A DNA stretch of 64,000 nt from Sphagnum compactum (GCA_965153455.1 OZ234496.1:12268304-12332303), one strand, 5' to 3'; positions 22,396 to 34,480 are shown, counted from the stretch's first letter. Made by a program: numbers and translations. Notes: generated by a model not told the origin, from the letters alone.

Positions 22396-24626
22396 CTAGT
22401 TAATATATATGATTGGTGGGTTCAATTATGTACAAGCCCATGAACAAGAGCTAGGCTTTCTATTCCTTTCCGTGTCATCCTACTGTCCCAACCCAATTGT
22501 TAATGCCTTGGTTACTTTCTTCCAATTTGGATCTGTAAATGTTTCCCATTATGAAAATAGCCTCGAAATTATGAAGAATTTACAGTGAAGTGAATGATCA
22601 ACCTCAACTCCCCAGCATTTCTGTCAATTGCAACAATTACAGAGAACGATCCTGGTCAAAACAAGCTTAATATCTGGATTGCTTCTTCCAAAGAGCCTCA
22701 AATAGCATATTGATGTATAATTCTAACAATGGCAATCAGCAGCACAATACAAGGGACCCAGGACTCTGTCATGAAGAATGCAGGAGGCTACTGTTAAGAT
22801 TCCAGGCATCTAGCTATCTTCAACCTTATATTCCTCGAGTCAGGAGGTAAAGCACAAGTGGATCAATAAAAAGCAAGCTTACCTTCCACTTTCAGACTTG
22901 AGTTGCCATGTTGTGTCATCATCACCCGATGACAGAGCCTTATCCAGCGGAATCCTGCAGAAACAGAGAGTACTTGTCATGCTTAACCCTGGGAACACTT
23001 CTCATGTGACGGAAATTTTTTGGCAGCTCTCTCAACCGATTTGGAATGAGCATCATTGTTCTATCCCAATCAATGAGAGATACTCATTCAGAGACAGGTC
23101 TCCAAATAGACAAAGGGCTTTACCTGGCACTGCCAATGCGGTAATGTGAACTAATTGAGTTACTGTTCCATACTGATGCAGTCAGTTCTTGCACTCCCTT
23201 AGCAAGGGTAACCACAAACGTATGACTGAATGAGGGATTTCTTCCTCCATCTGGTATGCCCACAAAAGAACCAAGTCACATCATGAACTTTTGAACTCCT
23301 TGTGGGTGGCTCAACCTTTAGCCCTTGACTCTGGCCTTCAAACAGGCCGGTTCAATTATCAGATGATCTGTGGACATACATGATTACCAGCAGGCTAAAG
23401 TGAAACAAATCCAACATCCAGCTACAAATCTGAACCTATGAAGAAGGCCAGTTAAAAATATGATCTTGCTTGAAAATATCCTATGATGGAACTACTCTGT
23501 TTGGTTTCAGCTGTGTATGGAGAGCCAGGCTCAGTTAAGATGGTACTTCAAAAGAAGCTAGAAAGAATATGGAGTTGTAGAGCACAGCAAGAAGACTCTC
23601 TGTTTGGACTCTTCAACCATCCAGAAAATTGAGTGTTGAACAGTGCTGGGCTGAAACCATTTTGCTGAGCCAAACAGGTATGCCTTGACTTTTGTTCATC
23701 CAATTTGAATGTGCACGGTCACATACTGAGCAGCGCTGGGGATGTTGTAAGCGGTGCTTAGATAGACAGACAGAGAAGTATAACACGAAACCGGTGTTGG
23801 TTCTGGTGCGAAATTCGGTGGAACCATACTCGATAACCGAATACGGATCCTGCCTTGAGGACCCTTGCTCGATTTCGTCCAAATGCTTTACGTCGACAAC
23901 TGAATCCCACGACAAAACAGACACGAGAGAATCACTCACTGACTATGCGATGACCATCCACCATGAAATCCTAGCATAGATAACTGATCCAAAAAGCTAC
24001 TGCTTCCAGGGTTATGGCTGTAGTACAGATTGCCTATTTCATTCTTATTTCAAGTTTACAAACAGATTCTTTGCAATCCCCTTCGAAAAAATCCGCTTCT
24101 ATCTCCGACAAGTTTCCGGTAGAAGCAACAATACATACCATTTATCTCCAGGTGACCATTAGAGTCCGCCGTTGCATTCGCTCTTGCCCTACAATTCCGG
24201 TTTTGTTCCATTCAAAGAAAAAACCAAATTGGGATTAGAGAATTCCTGTGCAAACCGTCTGTGGAAGCAAAAGCTAACCCAAAACTGGGGAATTTGGGGA
24301 GCGTTCCACACCATTTTAACTACCTCTGCTAACCGATCTTAGTGGGGTCATGGTTTTGAAAGTGGGCTCTTAGATGACATCTAATTCCCCTACAAGTCAA
24401 GGTTAATTCAATCGTGGTTCGCTCACATCCGGCATTCTTGTTTGAATAGTCATGTGAAGCTTTTGGATAATCACCGATCAATCTTTCAGTCAATTCGTCA
24501 ATTGAGGAGAAGCTGCCTCGCCCAATGCACAGAAGCTGCCTCGGCCATTGCACAGAAACCGCCAGACGGAGGCAAAAGAGGGCCCAAGCATAAAATGATC
24601 GCTATAGGTTTTGATGCCAAGTGCTT

Positions 24627-24750
24627 GCAACAGGGGCTTGCCGTACACAAAACTCTTCAAAAATGGAGGAAGTAGCCAATTAAATGTTTTACAGGGGCTT
24701 GCCGTACACAAAAATCTTCAAAAAGGGAGGAACTAGTAAATCAAGTTTTT
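24627..24750. repeat. Two-copy tandem repeat (about 61 bp)
   Basis: GGGGCTTGCCGTACACAAAA followed by TCTTCAAAAA and GGAGGA occurs at 24633 and 24692. Confidence 0.8.
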
Positions 24751-26750
24751 TACTAAATTGACGGTCCAGGGGTAATTTTGTCACATTAAGAATGTATTAT
24801 GAATTATATTGATATATGGTGGCATGGCATTTTCATGGTTGTGTTGCAACATGATATTACCACATGACCATGGCATACCGTGGGAGTGTCTATGTGACCA
24901 TGATCATGCAATGTTTTCTTTTTTTTTTGGGGGTTAAATTTGTGTTGTAACCACATGGACAATGATACATATAAATGATTCATAGGAAAATTTAGCCAAA
25001 TTTCAAACCAAGTTAAATATGAAAGTAACTTTTTTTTAAACCTCCTATTTTTTTGCCAACTTGCTTGAGCCATAAATTGAAATCTGAAAATTGATCTTAA
25101 AATTTGGTCAAAATTTATGGTTATTGAAATTTTCAATAAACACATTAATTTATCACTTCTTTTTTATTATACATTTCTGGCTATATATGTCCCAGAAAAA
25201 AATGTTGGCATAAGTGTTTTTTTTTTATAAAAATTTGCCATTTGTTTTACTCTAAAATGGCTTTTAACTAGGGATTTTTGTTTTTAAAATGTAAATTTGA
25301 CTAATTTTGAGATATATATATATATATATATATCACCCATGATTCAAATTAGGGTTTAGGGCGGCAGCTATCACTTTGCCTTTCTACATTTCTTCTATAT
25401 TTTTGTTTTTCTCCACCTCTCTCAACTTCATCTTTTTTCCTCTGCGTCCTTTTCACATATGCAAGTTCACACACAGGGTGCGTTGTTATGTTGTTCCCCC
25501 TCTCTTTCCCCCCTCTCTATTCGATGCCTACATTTTCAAGGTCTAGTTAGTGTGTCAAGGAAGAATGAGAATCAACCGCATGTTTATTATTGAATGAAAC
25601 AAAAGGAGCATCATTTGTTAGGGTGTTGAGTAGTTACTTAGGGCCAAAGCTCAAGCCGGTTGTTAGTTGGGTGTCAAACAGGTTGTAGATGGGAAGTCCG
25701 TCAAGGCGTTCAAAAGGTTTATGGTTGTCCCAATATGTCTTCTTTTTTTTATCAATTTTGAATCAATATGAATTTTTAAAAGTGTACACATTTTGTCAAA
25801 TTTTGTGTTTCATTTTGAAAAATTGTCACAATTTGAAATCATACCAAAATATGTTAAAATTTTCAAGTTTAATTTTTTACATTATAAGTTATAACTTCTT
25901 TTTAAACAACATATACATTGCATCACATTTACATGTCGTAAAAGATTCATGAACTTTTTTTAAATAATAAATTTTGATCAACACAAAATTCAAAAAATAT
26001 GAAAATATGAATGTTTTTTAGATGTGTTCAATAGTACCTTATTATTAAAAAAAAAATTGTATTATGAAAACTAAGGCCTTTTGTGAAAGTAGTGTTATTG
26101 AACGAAAATGTTAAACATCCTTTGTTCAAACCAAACTTTGATATTGGAAGATTATTTTTTTATTTTTTTTAAATTCAATCTCCATATTATTCAACTAGCA
26201 CAACTTTTCATGATACACATGCCATTAAAGTGAGACCACATAAACAAATGTAAGAAAAACTATAAAAAAATTGATGTTTTGACATAAATTTTGGCTTGTT
26301 TGAGCCTCATTTGTAACCATGTGGCATATAACAATTTGAGCCTTACAATTGAAAGGTGGCAAAAATTGTATGTTAGATGTCAATTTGCAAAAATACCAAT
26401 ATACCATTCATCGATGAGTAGTATATTGATATTTTTTAATACATTAATAGTTACCTTATAACAACCATAAACCCAAAAACATGACAACTTTTTGTCCATA
26501 TGATTTTGAAAAATTTCTCATCCTTAGTTATAAAATACATATGTATCATGGAATTCATTATGATAACACAACATAATGCATGATGTCATAATGCATCGAT
26601 AGATTGTGCATTTGATACACCACAAAATTAAGAAATATATATTTTTACTGACGATTTCACTGTTTTTACTCAGGTGCACATATTTTCAACTTGGGGCAAA
26701 ATGCCCCTGAATTAAATACATATATATTAATGTAGGCACCTAGCAGGCAA
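24750..26750. other. AT-rich right-arm-only block
   Basis: No coding region recognised. Contains a (TA)n run at 25312-25335 and many homopolymer runs. It has no counterpart in the left arm. Confidence 0.6.
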
Positions 26751-27392
26751 CTATCATCAAAACCTGGCGATCATTTTATGCTGGGGAAAAGAGGGATATT
26801 CTTTTAAATGTAGGCTCCAAAAAGTAGGTTCTTCTTGGATGCCATCAAATTTCCTGCCAGTGAAAGTAATTCAAAACTTGCTCACATCCATCACTATATC
26901 ATCCACGACAGGTTGCTTCTGTCCGTATCCAATGTCTTGTGTGCTTTCGGATCATTTGGCGGCAAAATCTTTCCGTACATTGACATGGAAAGCAGTCCAA
27001 TTTGGGACCTCAAAAATGAGGAAGAATCATCCATCTACAGCACACTTCGGTACTCTGTAAACTACTTTGCTGTTTCCTCTTGAAACTATTACCGTGTCCA
27101 TTGGCAGCTTTCACACTAATTACATTATTTTCAGAAATGTTTTAAATTTTTTTGTTCAAAGAACAAAATTTTATGGAAGTGAAAGTAGAGAATCTTTTAG
27201 AATTCTCTATTTTCAACATGGAATCTCATTAAATAATAAATTATTTGACAGACATCAGTGATTTTATTTTATTTTTTGGAAATACTTTGTAACCTGATGA
27301 CAAAAAAGAAGGCCTTCTACAAGTACAAAGGCTTTCTTTTGTAAGGAGAAAATGCCCTTTGTCGCCCACATTAGGAGGAAACTCTTTTTTTG

Positions 27393-27775
27393 CGAGACGC
27401 TATATACCCCCTAAGGAGCTCTGTCCGGCGCTGGTTTCAGGCCTGACAGTGCAGCCCTGCGGAGAACCCCGTTGTTCTGGCACAGGCTTTGACTTTTTGA
27501 ATGTGGGAGTTATTTGAATAGAAAGGAAATCATACCTCTTTCAGTGCCTGAATCCATGCCAGTGGATGGTACCATGAAATGCTTGGGAGGTTCAGATTTT
27601 CGAACCTGCTGGGTGGGAGCACAAAAAGTGATTCAAGCAGAACAAAGAACCTTTGCTGAACATGTAGAACTGTGCTGCATGGTTCTATGCAGAACCAAGC
27701 AGTGCCAAAAAACATGTGCAAGAAGACAAGAGAAACATGCACCCCACAGAGCTCATTAGGGGGTATATTTAGCAT
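27393..27775. mobile_element. MITE-like element with about 30-bp terminal inverted repeats
   Basis: GAGACGCTATATACCCCCTA at 27393 is mirrored by TAGGGGGTATATTTAGCATC at about 27757-27776. Adjacent CTTTTTTT tracts on both sides may be an 8-bp target duplication, which would fit a hAT-type origin. No transposase inside. A single related end is seen at 7294-7311. Confidence 0.65.
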
Positions 27776-28572
27776 CTCCCCTTTTTTTTGAGTTCGCCAC
27801 ATTTAGACAATAGGTTAACAGCATGTTGCCAAACTATAGCATGATTCCTAAACTTTTCTACTGTCCTCTCTGACATGTAGCCAAATTTGGGTAAGTCCTC
27901 TTGTAAATGATAGTCAACACGCCTACCTCACAAATTTGAAAAAAGAAACACTGACGGACATTGAAGCTGCCCCTGAATTACAGTACTCACCATCGGGGAT
28001 TTCTACCAAAGATTGTGGCAAATCTTGGGCATAGAGTGCACAACCCACCACTAGATTTAGCTTCCATATTTGAAATTGTGACAAAATAGATCGATCAAAT
28101 TTGTGCAGAGAGTGCAAAACTGCAAACCACTAATACATTCAGTTGCCATGTGTCCTTGGATTTGAAACTCCAATTTGTTCCATTTAATCTACTCAAACAT
28201 GGCAGCTAAATGCTTTTGACAAGATATCTCCTGTTCCTGTTGACTTACTTGAAGAGAAGAATTGCAAGTCCACAAGTCCACCTTGTGATATGAGCCCAGG
28301 ATGCCAGGACACCCAATAACACCAGTATAGCGCAAGTTAAAAGCCACATGTAGAAGTACGTCTCACTCCCAGACAACAATGTTTCTTACGCATCATATGG
28401 TTCCAAAACCCACTCCTGTAAAATCGAAGTGTGATGCAATCAGTTCAGATCTCTAGGTTCCGTAAATGAGGCAAGGGCTCACAGGACAGTACCCAATGAT
28501 TTCCCATATCAGATAAGTTAACTGAGGTCATCAATTTCATTCCATCAACTAAGAAAGAATTATGCAACCCAG

Positions 28573-28812
28573 TTGAAGCAACTCAAGCCCTCACCTTCTT
28601 CCCTCATAGTCAGGCTCAAGAGAGACTTGACAGGAATCTGGTACCAAAGGATGAAAAACAACTCAAGCCTTCAGCTTCTTCTCCTACAGTCAGGCTCAAG
28701 AGAGACATGATGAATCCCGTACCACAGATGAAACAGCTCAAGCCTTAACTTTCCTCCCCCCTATATTTCAGCTCAAGAGAGCCTCAAGGAATCCTGCACC
28801 CCAGACAAAACC
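28573..28812. repeat. Three-copy degenerate tandem repeat (75-85 bp)
   Basis: Each unit begins ACTCAAGCC or GCTCAAGCC and contains CTCAAGAGAG followed by GAATC. It lies 3' of the DDT gene in right-arm-only DNA. Confidence 0.7.
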
Positions 28813-29723
28813 ATTCCAACAAGCTTCAAGCTTGTGAAGGTAGCAGTTCCTCTTTTAGCTTGCCCCTCTACACAAAAGCATCTCATCCCATGGGATAGAG
28901 AGGCCTTTATCACCCCACTGCAAATGATATCTTCAAAAGTATTGAGAATGTCTCCATACTTACACCTAAGTAAACCTGAACAGAATTGAGAGATCTTTTC
29001 ATCATAGGGTTACAGAGATCTCAGATCCAACAATAAAGCAGCAAACAGGGAAAAAGGGACACCCCAAAGCTAAGAAATGTAGACAGAGTTGCCAAGGGGT
29101 TTGAACAAAAACAACAGTCTCTGGCATATTCAGAGACCTTCAATGGCAACATGTATAGCTAGTAGCCAGCTACCATGAGATAGATACCCACTGACTTCAC
29201 CAGCTCATAGCAGTGGCTGGCAGCAATGTGGAGGTATATATATGGGAAAAGCCCTCAAGAAGTTCTGACAGAAATGGAAACAAGAAGCTCCATATCATAC
29301 CTCTGATCTCTGCTCTTTTGGCAGGCTTGCCAGTTTACTTCAGATGGTCATAATTTCCACACAAACATCTACTATTTCAGTGAGTGGGGAGCATCTTGGT
29401 GTGTCATTGCTAAAAACTAGTGCACCAAAATCAGGGAAGTACCTGATGAACAGTGGTGCATAGCAATGTTTTTCTAAGGAAAGGTAGAGAACCTTACCAA
29501 GCTTATCAAGCTCCATGCTTGTAGCCCATCCATTCAACTGCATGCCATCTTTTCCCCTCCAGACCTGCTTGAATGTTTCAGAAATCTAGATGCAGATTCC
29601 TACATGAAGGCTTTCTAAAACTACCCTACTCTAAGCCTTCACACATTTTTGCAGAGTTTTTCCTGCATACAATCTTGTACAGTGTCCTTGTATTTGTGGA
29701 GGTGCACCCAAGGCACTGCCTGA

Positions 29724-32030
29724 TCATGAAGAGCTTCCCCTGTTTGAGTTCAACCCAGCTTCTGCACCTGTCTGATCACCATTGGCATTTGCCATCCTTC
29801 CTTCTCCAGAGTAATCATCACTATACTCATCATTCTCACTAGATGAATGGTTATTCCTGTGGGTTCCCGTAGCTATCTCATTCAGGTCAAGCATCTGGCG
29901 CTGCTTCCCAGAGGCTTTACTGCTTCCTGCCTCTTGGCCAAGGTTTTCCTCCTCATTCTCAAAGGCTACAGAAGCTCCATCTGATTCATCAGACTGGTCG
30001 CTATAATAGTCCCCTTCAGGTTCCACTTCAACTTGCACACCGGGCTTCTCATCATTGGGGGAAGAGGCTGCTCTTCCATTCACCCTTTCCAAAGAACCAT
30101 CACTGCCTGTATCGTTGTCACTCACCCCATCCTCTTCCCTTTGCCTTGTGATTCCTTCAAGAGCTTCAATATCACCTGCAAACCTAGTACCTGCCACACT
30201 CTGTAGAATTTGCATCTTGCCATCACTCCGAAATTTATCCTCATACTCACTCTCATCATCAACATTTGCTGTCGAACTGCGGATGGGTCTCTTCCTGCGA
30301 TGCCCCTCTTTGAACTTGATGTCATTGACTAAACGCACTTTTGGTCCTTTCCATTTCCGCTTCTTCCCATGTCCCTGCTCACTATCACTTTGCTGATGAT
30401 GATGATGATGATGAGTGCCATCCTCCTCAATGCTGTGTTCAACCTTTATTTCCTCCTCACTATAATTAGCATCATCCTGCTCATCCCCTCTGTCATCTTT
30501 GCCCCTCTCTGAAGAATAGCTCTCTCTCCGCAGCTTGGCTGCTATGTATTCATCATCGTACACAGCCTCACCTTCTATTTCATCATCACTGAAGATGATG
30601 CCTGCCTCATCAAACACAGGACTTGCATTTGTAAACTCTACAGCAGGCTGTGAGCTTCGCAGCTGCCTCCTGGGAAGTCCCCCATTGCGAGGGCGCACCT
30701 CCCCATGCCGAGCAGCACCATTGCTCTCGCTGTAAGGATGCCCTAACTCATCAAACTCAGACATACCATTCACCTTGTTGTTGATAGATCTCAAATCCCG
30801 TCGCAGAAGTGGTAGCTCTGGAGACTTCTTCTTTGTAAATTTGATGGCTTCATTGATTGAGCGATCATACTCATCAAATGTATAAGTAACTGGTTTGCGT
30901 TCACGACGGGAGCGGCCTGCTGCCAAACCATTCCCTTGAATTGAATTGTCAAGCAGCATTGCTTGTCGTTGCTGTTTCTTGATTGTCCGCTCCTTCTTCT
31001 TCTGGATCTCTTCAAGCTCGGGAAGAATGCTCTGCTCAATTCTCTTCCCCATCGCAACCTCCATCCTGTTCCGACTTGAACTCAGTCGTTGTGCAACTTC
31101 TTGGAACTCCTCAAAACTGGTTGCTACAGTTTCCCACATAGCCACAAGAGGAGGAGGCACATTGCGCCCCTTTCCCGACCCCTTTCCCTTGCTCTTTCCT
31201 GCCACCTGGATCTCTCTGTACAGCCTGTGCCCTATGGATGCATCATGTTCATACCAGTACATGGTGCCCTCTGCCCCACAACCAATTCTATCCTTCCGGA
31301 ACACTGACGGTGGATGGCCATGTTTCAGTGACTCATCTATGTAAATCCGGAGGTCATCTTGATCAACCCGAATCTCACAAAGTGCCCTCAAGAGTCGTAC
31401 TCTCATTACAACATCCAGCTCCTTGTAAGCTGCCAGTTCACCACCTTGGGAAGGTAGTAATGGACAAGGTCCTTCAGCCACCCTAGGCCACCAATCCTTG
31501 AGCTTCTTGCTAAGGACAGTTGCCCACGTATCAGCAGAAAGTGCAATTCTACTTGCTGGGGGAATTGCCTTCAGCAATGTAACATGAATGTTATCAAGCC
31601 TGTTGTTTGGAGATAGCAAGGCAGACTCCACTTCTTCATTTGAAAGGTCTGGATCCAGCTTCAGAACTGACCGAAAAACCGAAAAGAAGTTGAGGATGGC
31701 AGAGAGTTCCCACATGCTGCGGAGCCGGTATCGCTCTTTCCAAGCTGGAGAAGCCGAAGAAGGAGAAATCACTAATGAGGTTGCTCTTGCACTTGTCCGA
31801 GGTTGCTTATCAACCACAGGGCTCTTTGAAAGCATGATCAGGGTGGGAGGTGCTGGAGGAGGAACTGGTCGAGGAGGTAATCGAGTTGAACATGCCCGTG
31901 AAGGCCGCCTCATAGGAGGTTGCCCACTTGAGGAAGGTGGTGGTGTGGCTGTCATTGTGATGCCTCCAACATCTCCTCGTAATTGTTTCCGGTCAGAGGA
32001 CCTTTCTTTTGCACTTCTTGTGTCATTCAT
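29724..32030 (-). CDS. DDT-domain protein, DDR4-like chromatin remodelling subunit
   Basis: Single coding exon of 768 residues starting at the ATG at 32030 (MNDTRSAKERSSD). The frame is open further upstream, but that part looks like a 5'-UTR intron, with acceptor sites (GGCAG, TTGCAG) just before the ATG. Residues about 105-165 form a DDT domain (SMWELSAILNFFSVFRSVLK), followed by a WHIM-like segment at about 205-275 (LRALCEIRVDQDDLRIYID, FRKDRIG, MYWYEHD, GHRLYREI). A basic coiled-coil-like stretch follows (EEIQKKKERTIKKQQRQ), then acidic Ser/Asp/Glu-rich regions, a His6 run and an EAR-like LDLNEI near the end. Plant DDR/DDT proteins partner with ISWI (CHR11/17) in the nucleus. Length and layout fit Arabidopsis DDR4. 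Confidence 0.8.
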   Translation of the reverse strand: MNDTRSAKERSSDRKQLRGDVGGITMTATPPPSSSGQPPMRRPSRACSTRLPPRPVPPPAPPTLIMLSKSPVVDKQPRTSARATSLVISPSSASPAWKERYRLRSMWELSAILNFFSVFRSVLKLDPDLSNEEVESALLSPNNRLDNIHVTLLKAIPPASRIALSADTWATVLSKKLKDWWPRVAEGPCPLLPSQGGELAAYKELDVVMRVRLLRALCEIRVDQDDLRIYIDESLKHGHPPSVFRKDRIGCGAEGTMYWYEHDASIGHRLYREIQVAGKSKGKGSGKGRNVPPPLVAMWETVATSFEEFQEVAQRLSSSRNRMEVAMGKRIEQSILPELEEIQKKKERTIKKQQRQAMLLDNSIQGNGLAAGRSRRERKPVTYTFDEYDRSINEAIKFTKKKSPELPLLRRDLRSINNKVNGMSEFDELGHPYSESNGAARHGEVRPRNGGLPRRQLRSSQPAVEFTNASPVFDEAGIIFSDDEIEGEAVYDDEYIAAKLRRESYSSERGKDDRGDEQDDANYSEEEIKVEHSIEEDGTHHHHHHQQSDSEQGHGKKRKWKGPKVRLVNDIKFKEGHRRKRPIRSSTANVDDESEYEDKFRSDGKMQILQSVAGTRFAGDIEALEGITRQREEDGVSDNDTGSDGSLERVNGRAASSPNDEKPGVQVEVEPEGDYYSDQSDESDGASVAFENEEENLGQEAGSSKASGKQRQMLDLNEIATGTHRNNHSSSENDEYSDDYSGEGRMANANGDQTGAEAGLNSNRGSSS

Positions 32031-32040
32031 TCTCCCAGAA

Positions 32041-33120
32041 TGAAACTGCAATTTCCTCTGCCATCCAAACATTTTTTGTGAGAAAGCCAGCAAACAGGAG
32101 AGAAGAACCAACCGAGTAGTAAGGATTTGTGAGGGGCATCCCCCAAAACCACATGCCAGGGTATCCAGGACCTGAACACAGCACAACCTTAGTTGGAAAA
32201 AGATAGCAGGCAGGAGTTTCTCATCAGAATCGGTGCACATGGGTGATATATTTAGATGAGTGAGTTCTGAGGTCTACAAAATGTTGCAGACACCCTCATT
32301 GCATGGACATGTAATCCTTGAACCTGGGGTATGATAAATAAGAGACTAAACCTCCGGAAGCTCTATCATTCTACAGAGCTGAGAAATGTTTTCTCAGTCA
32401 ATGCCATTCTTAAGAACTAGAGTCGTGCTTGATCTCCCCATAAGACCTAAAGTAATGTATATATGCTTCAAACCTAAAAGTGTTGCCCCATACCTGTCAC
32501 GTTGAACATGGGTCTTGCATACCCATGTCTCAAAGAAGAAATGCTCTCAAGCTCTAGCTAGCTATTATCGAGACTCTTGAGAAATTCCCAGCGCACTTAA
32601 AGTTGGAGAAGACGCAGTAGGAGTGGTAGTAGGAAGGGAACTTCTTCTTCCATGTTTCCAAAAGCATATATCCCACCCATCCACCCATCAAGCTTCTTCA
32701 AGAAACCATCATCGTCCGACAAAAGGAAAAAAAACAACAACGATAACAACACTACTAGAAGAAGCCCACGAGAATACGAGACTGAGATATTATTGTCACT
32801 TTCACAATCGGCGGGAGCTTCATCTTCGGCTTCCAGGACACCCAAGAGAAGAGAAAAAGAGCGCCAGTAAGGTAATGAAAGATAGACGAGGGATCGAACG
32901 AGAGAGAGAAGGAGGCTTCGATGCCTCAGCGTGTGCAAGACCAGAGGTAACAGTAGAAAAGCTTCACGCCATAGCCATGCTTTTTTCACCATACCCAAGA
33001 GCTCCTCTGCATTCGTAGACGGACAGAAGAGAGAGCAGTGCCCCGAGAGAGAGAAAACGAGAGACTATACTTCCTGGATGGATGGATGGATGATTAACTC
33101 CTGTTCTCGGATGCAAACTG
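32041..33120 (-). other. Probable 5' region of the DDT-domain gene
   Basis: No protein domain recognised on either strand. Purine-rich tracts on the plus strand (32700-33070, GAGAGA, GAAGAAG) are typical of plant 5' UTRs, here pyrimidine-rich on the gene strand. A GATG microsatellite is at 33076-33091. Exact transcription start cannot be set. Confidence 0.4.
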
Positions 33121-33429
33121 GCGTCTTTAAGGTGAGAAACCCAGGCAAAGTGCGCACGTGAGTGGATGTAAAAGCTACCATCTTGGGTGTTCAGGGGTGG
33201 GGGGACGGTACGGTTATGGATGGATGTGGACACTTGGACGATTTGATTTGAAACGGATGGATGGGTTCTGCCTGTCCCTCTCTCTCTCTCCCCCTTTCTG
33301 GGACTTTTTTTGGCCCCTCTCTTTCAGCGCTGGTTTTTTTCTCTTCAAGGTTCCTGTGAAATCTCTCTCGTACAGCATGGGAAACATTGACCTAATTTTT
33401 CTTTGTATCTGCAGGTACCTCCGTCAGCA

Positions 33430-34480
33430 GAAATAACAAATAAATAAATAAAGGAAAAAACACCCAGCAAGGGAACAAGAGAAGAAAAAGGAAAGGACCG
33501 AAGTCCAAACAAAAGCCCACACTCGAAAGTGCAAAACACCGTAAGGGAACAAGAGACGAAAAAGGAAGGGACCGAAGTCCAAACAAAAGCCCACACTCAA
33601 AAGTGCAAAACACACAATGGGAAGCCCAAAGAGGAGAAAACACAAAACCTAGGACCTAAACCCATCACCAATAGCATGAAGCAAGTCATACAAGGAGATG
33701 GCCGAAAAACTTAGAAGGACACCAAGCGTAAAAAAGGCCCCTCAAGTCATCACAACTACCCGACACAAGATAGCGGCAACCTGAACTCTTTGAAGAGCTA
33801 CGGACACCCTTTGCCCAAAAAAAAAGACCTCCAAAGTCCTTTGCTGACCATGCCAAGTTGGCACATTGATGAAAGAAGTTGTCCACCTATTAATGTAAAC
33901 ATCCAAATATCTCTACTACTAGAAGGATGAAAGTATCCTCAAAATGTTGATTGTAATATGATGCAATCTTTGCTTGAGCTGCAATTGTCGCAACCACTCC
34001 CCAAAAAGAAGCACCTCATAAAACAATATCCACACAAGTCGGTCAACAATGACTACATCTACCAAAGTGCGAGTCCCATCTACTATTAGCACAATATCCA
34101 CTCGTCATAATGATGACTAGAAAGATGGCATCGGAAGAACATGTGTTTGCTTGTGTAAAACATGGAATTCGACATCCCTAGCAATGAAGGCGAAAAAATT
34201 TCAAACTACATCATGTGTGATGTGCATTCTCCCCCATGAACACAATAAAATAGATGTATCCATGTCGAATCTATGGCCTAGCCACATATGCATTGAGAAA
34301 AACCAAGAGCCGTGAGATGGGGGATGCCCAATCTGGTGTGTGGTGCTGAAAAGAAAATGTCAAAGGCCATCCTAAAAGATGGGATGATAAGGCAGGCAAA
34401 AAGCCAAGCACCAAAACATGGGCCTACACAAGATTTCGGCCAAGCATGATTATAATTTGAAAACAACTATTAGATGGTGT
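33430..34480 (-). pseudogene. Second LINE relic, C-terminal region and 3' UTR
   Basis: Minus-strand fragments in several frames match the same LINE family as 1084-4626: PHTRLGIPHLTALGFSQCIC (34278-34466), DGTRTLVDVVIVDR (about 34040-34090), DNFFHQCANLAWSAK (about 33840-33885) and QRVSVALQRVQVAAIL (about 33760-33810). Stops and frameshifts break it. The element ends leftwards in a TTTATTTATTTATTTG tail near 33440-33456. Confidence 0.75.
33471..33612. repeat. Two-copy 74-bp tandem repeat in the LINE 3' UTR
   Basis: GGGAACAAGAGA..GAAAAAGGAA..GACCGAAGTCCAAAC begins at 33471 and again at 33545. It explains repeated open frames on the minus strand. Confidence 0.9.

Larger units (their letters stand above)
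21430..24175 (-). pseudogene. Inverted pseudogene copy of the C2-domain gene
   Basis: Exons equivalent to 2-6 of the gene at 9254-13717 are present in reverse (about 24138-24171, 23799-23906, 23122-23248, 22886-22957, 22588-22624). The start codon has become ACG. The upstream exon and its intron are missing. The repeat-bearing exon stops after about 45 bp (21430-21475) with a stop codon, and the repeats, last exon and 3' flank are deleted. The C2 coding frame itself stays open (for example SVVDVKHLDEIEQGSS and FVVTLAKGVQELTASVW). If transcribed from outside it would be antisense to its sister copy. Confidence 0.85.
21305..29655 (-). repeat. Right arm of the large interrupted inverted duplication
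   Basis: Reverse complement of blocks of 258-15275. Right-arm-only DNA: 21572-22395 (GC-rich insert), 24680-26790 (AT-rich) and 27150-28930 (contains a MITE and tandem repeats). The outer boundary is near 29655, about 70 bp beyond the stop codon of the DDT-domain gene. Matching DNA in the left arm stops near 258. Confidence 0.85.

Noticed and set aside
30055-32043. Several plus-strand open frames opposite the DDT-domain gene
   Set aside because: Low-complexity shadows of a long minus-strand coding exon, without domains.
29724-32240. DDT frame taken from its longest upstream start (838 residues)
   Set aside because: The extra 70 residues look like intron and UTR translation (Cys/Leu-rich) and contain splice-acceptor-like sites; the ATG at 32030 is preferred.
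32597-32998. Leu-rich 133-codon minus-strand frame upstream of the DDT gene
   Set aside because: Hydrophobic composition follows from a purine-rich leader on the opposite strand; no domain, and probably 5' UTR.
33276-33292. CT-rich run as a possible regulatory element
   Set aside because: Too short and common; no evidence ties it to a gene.
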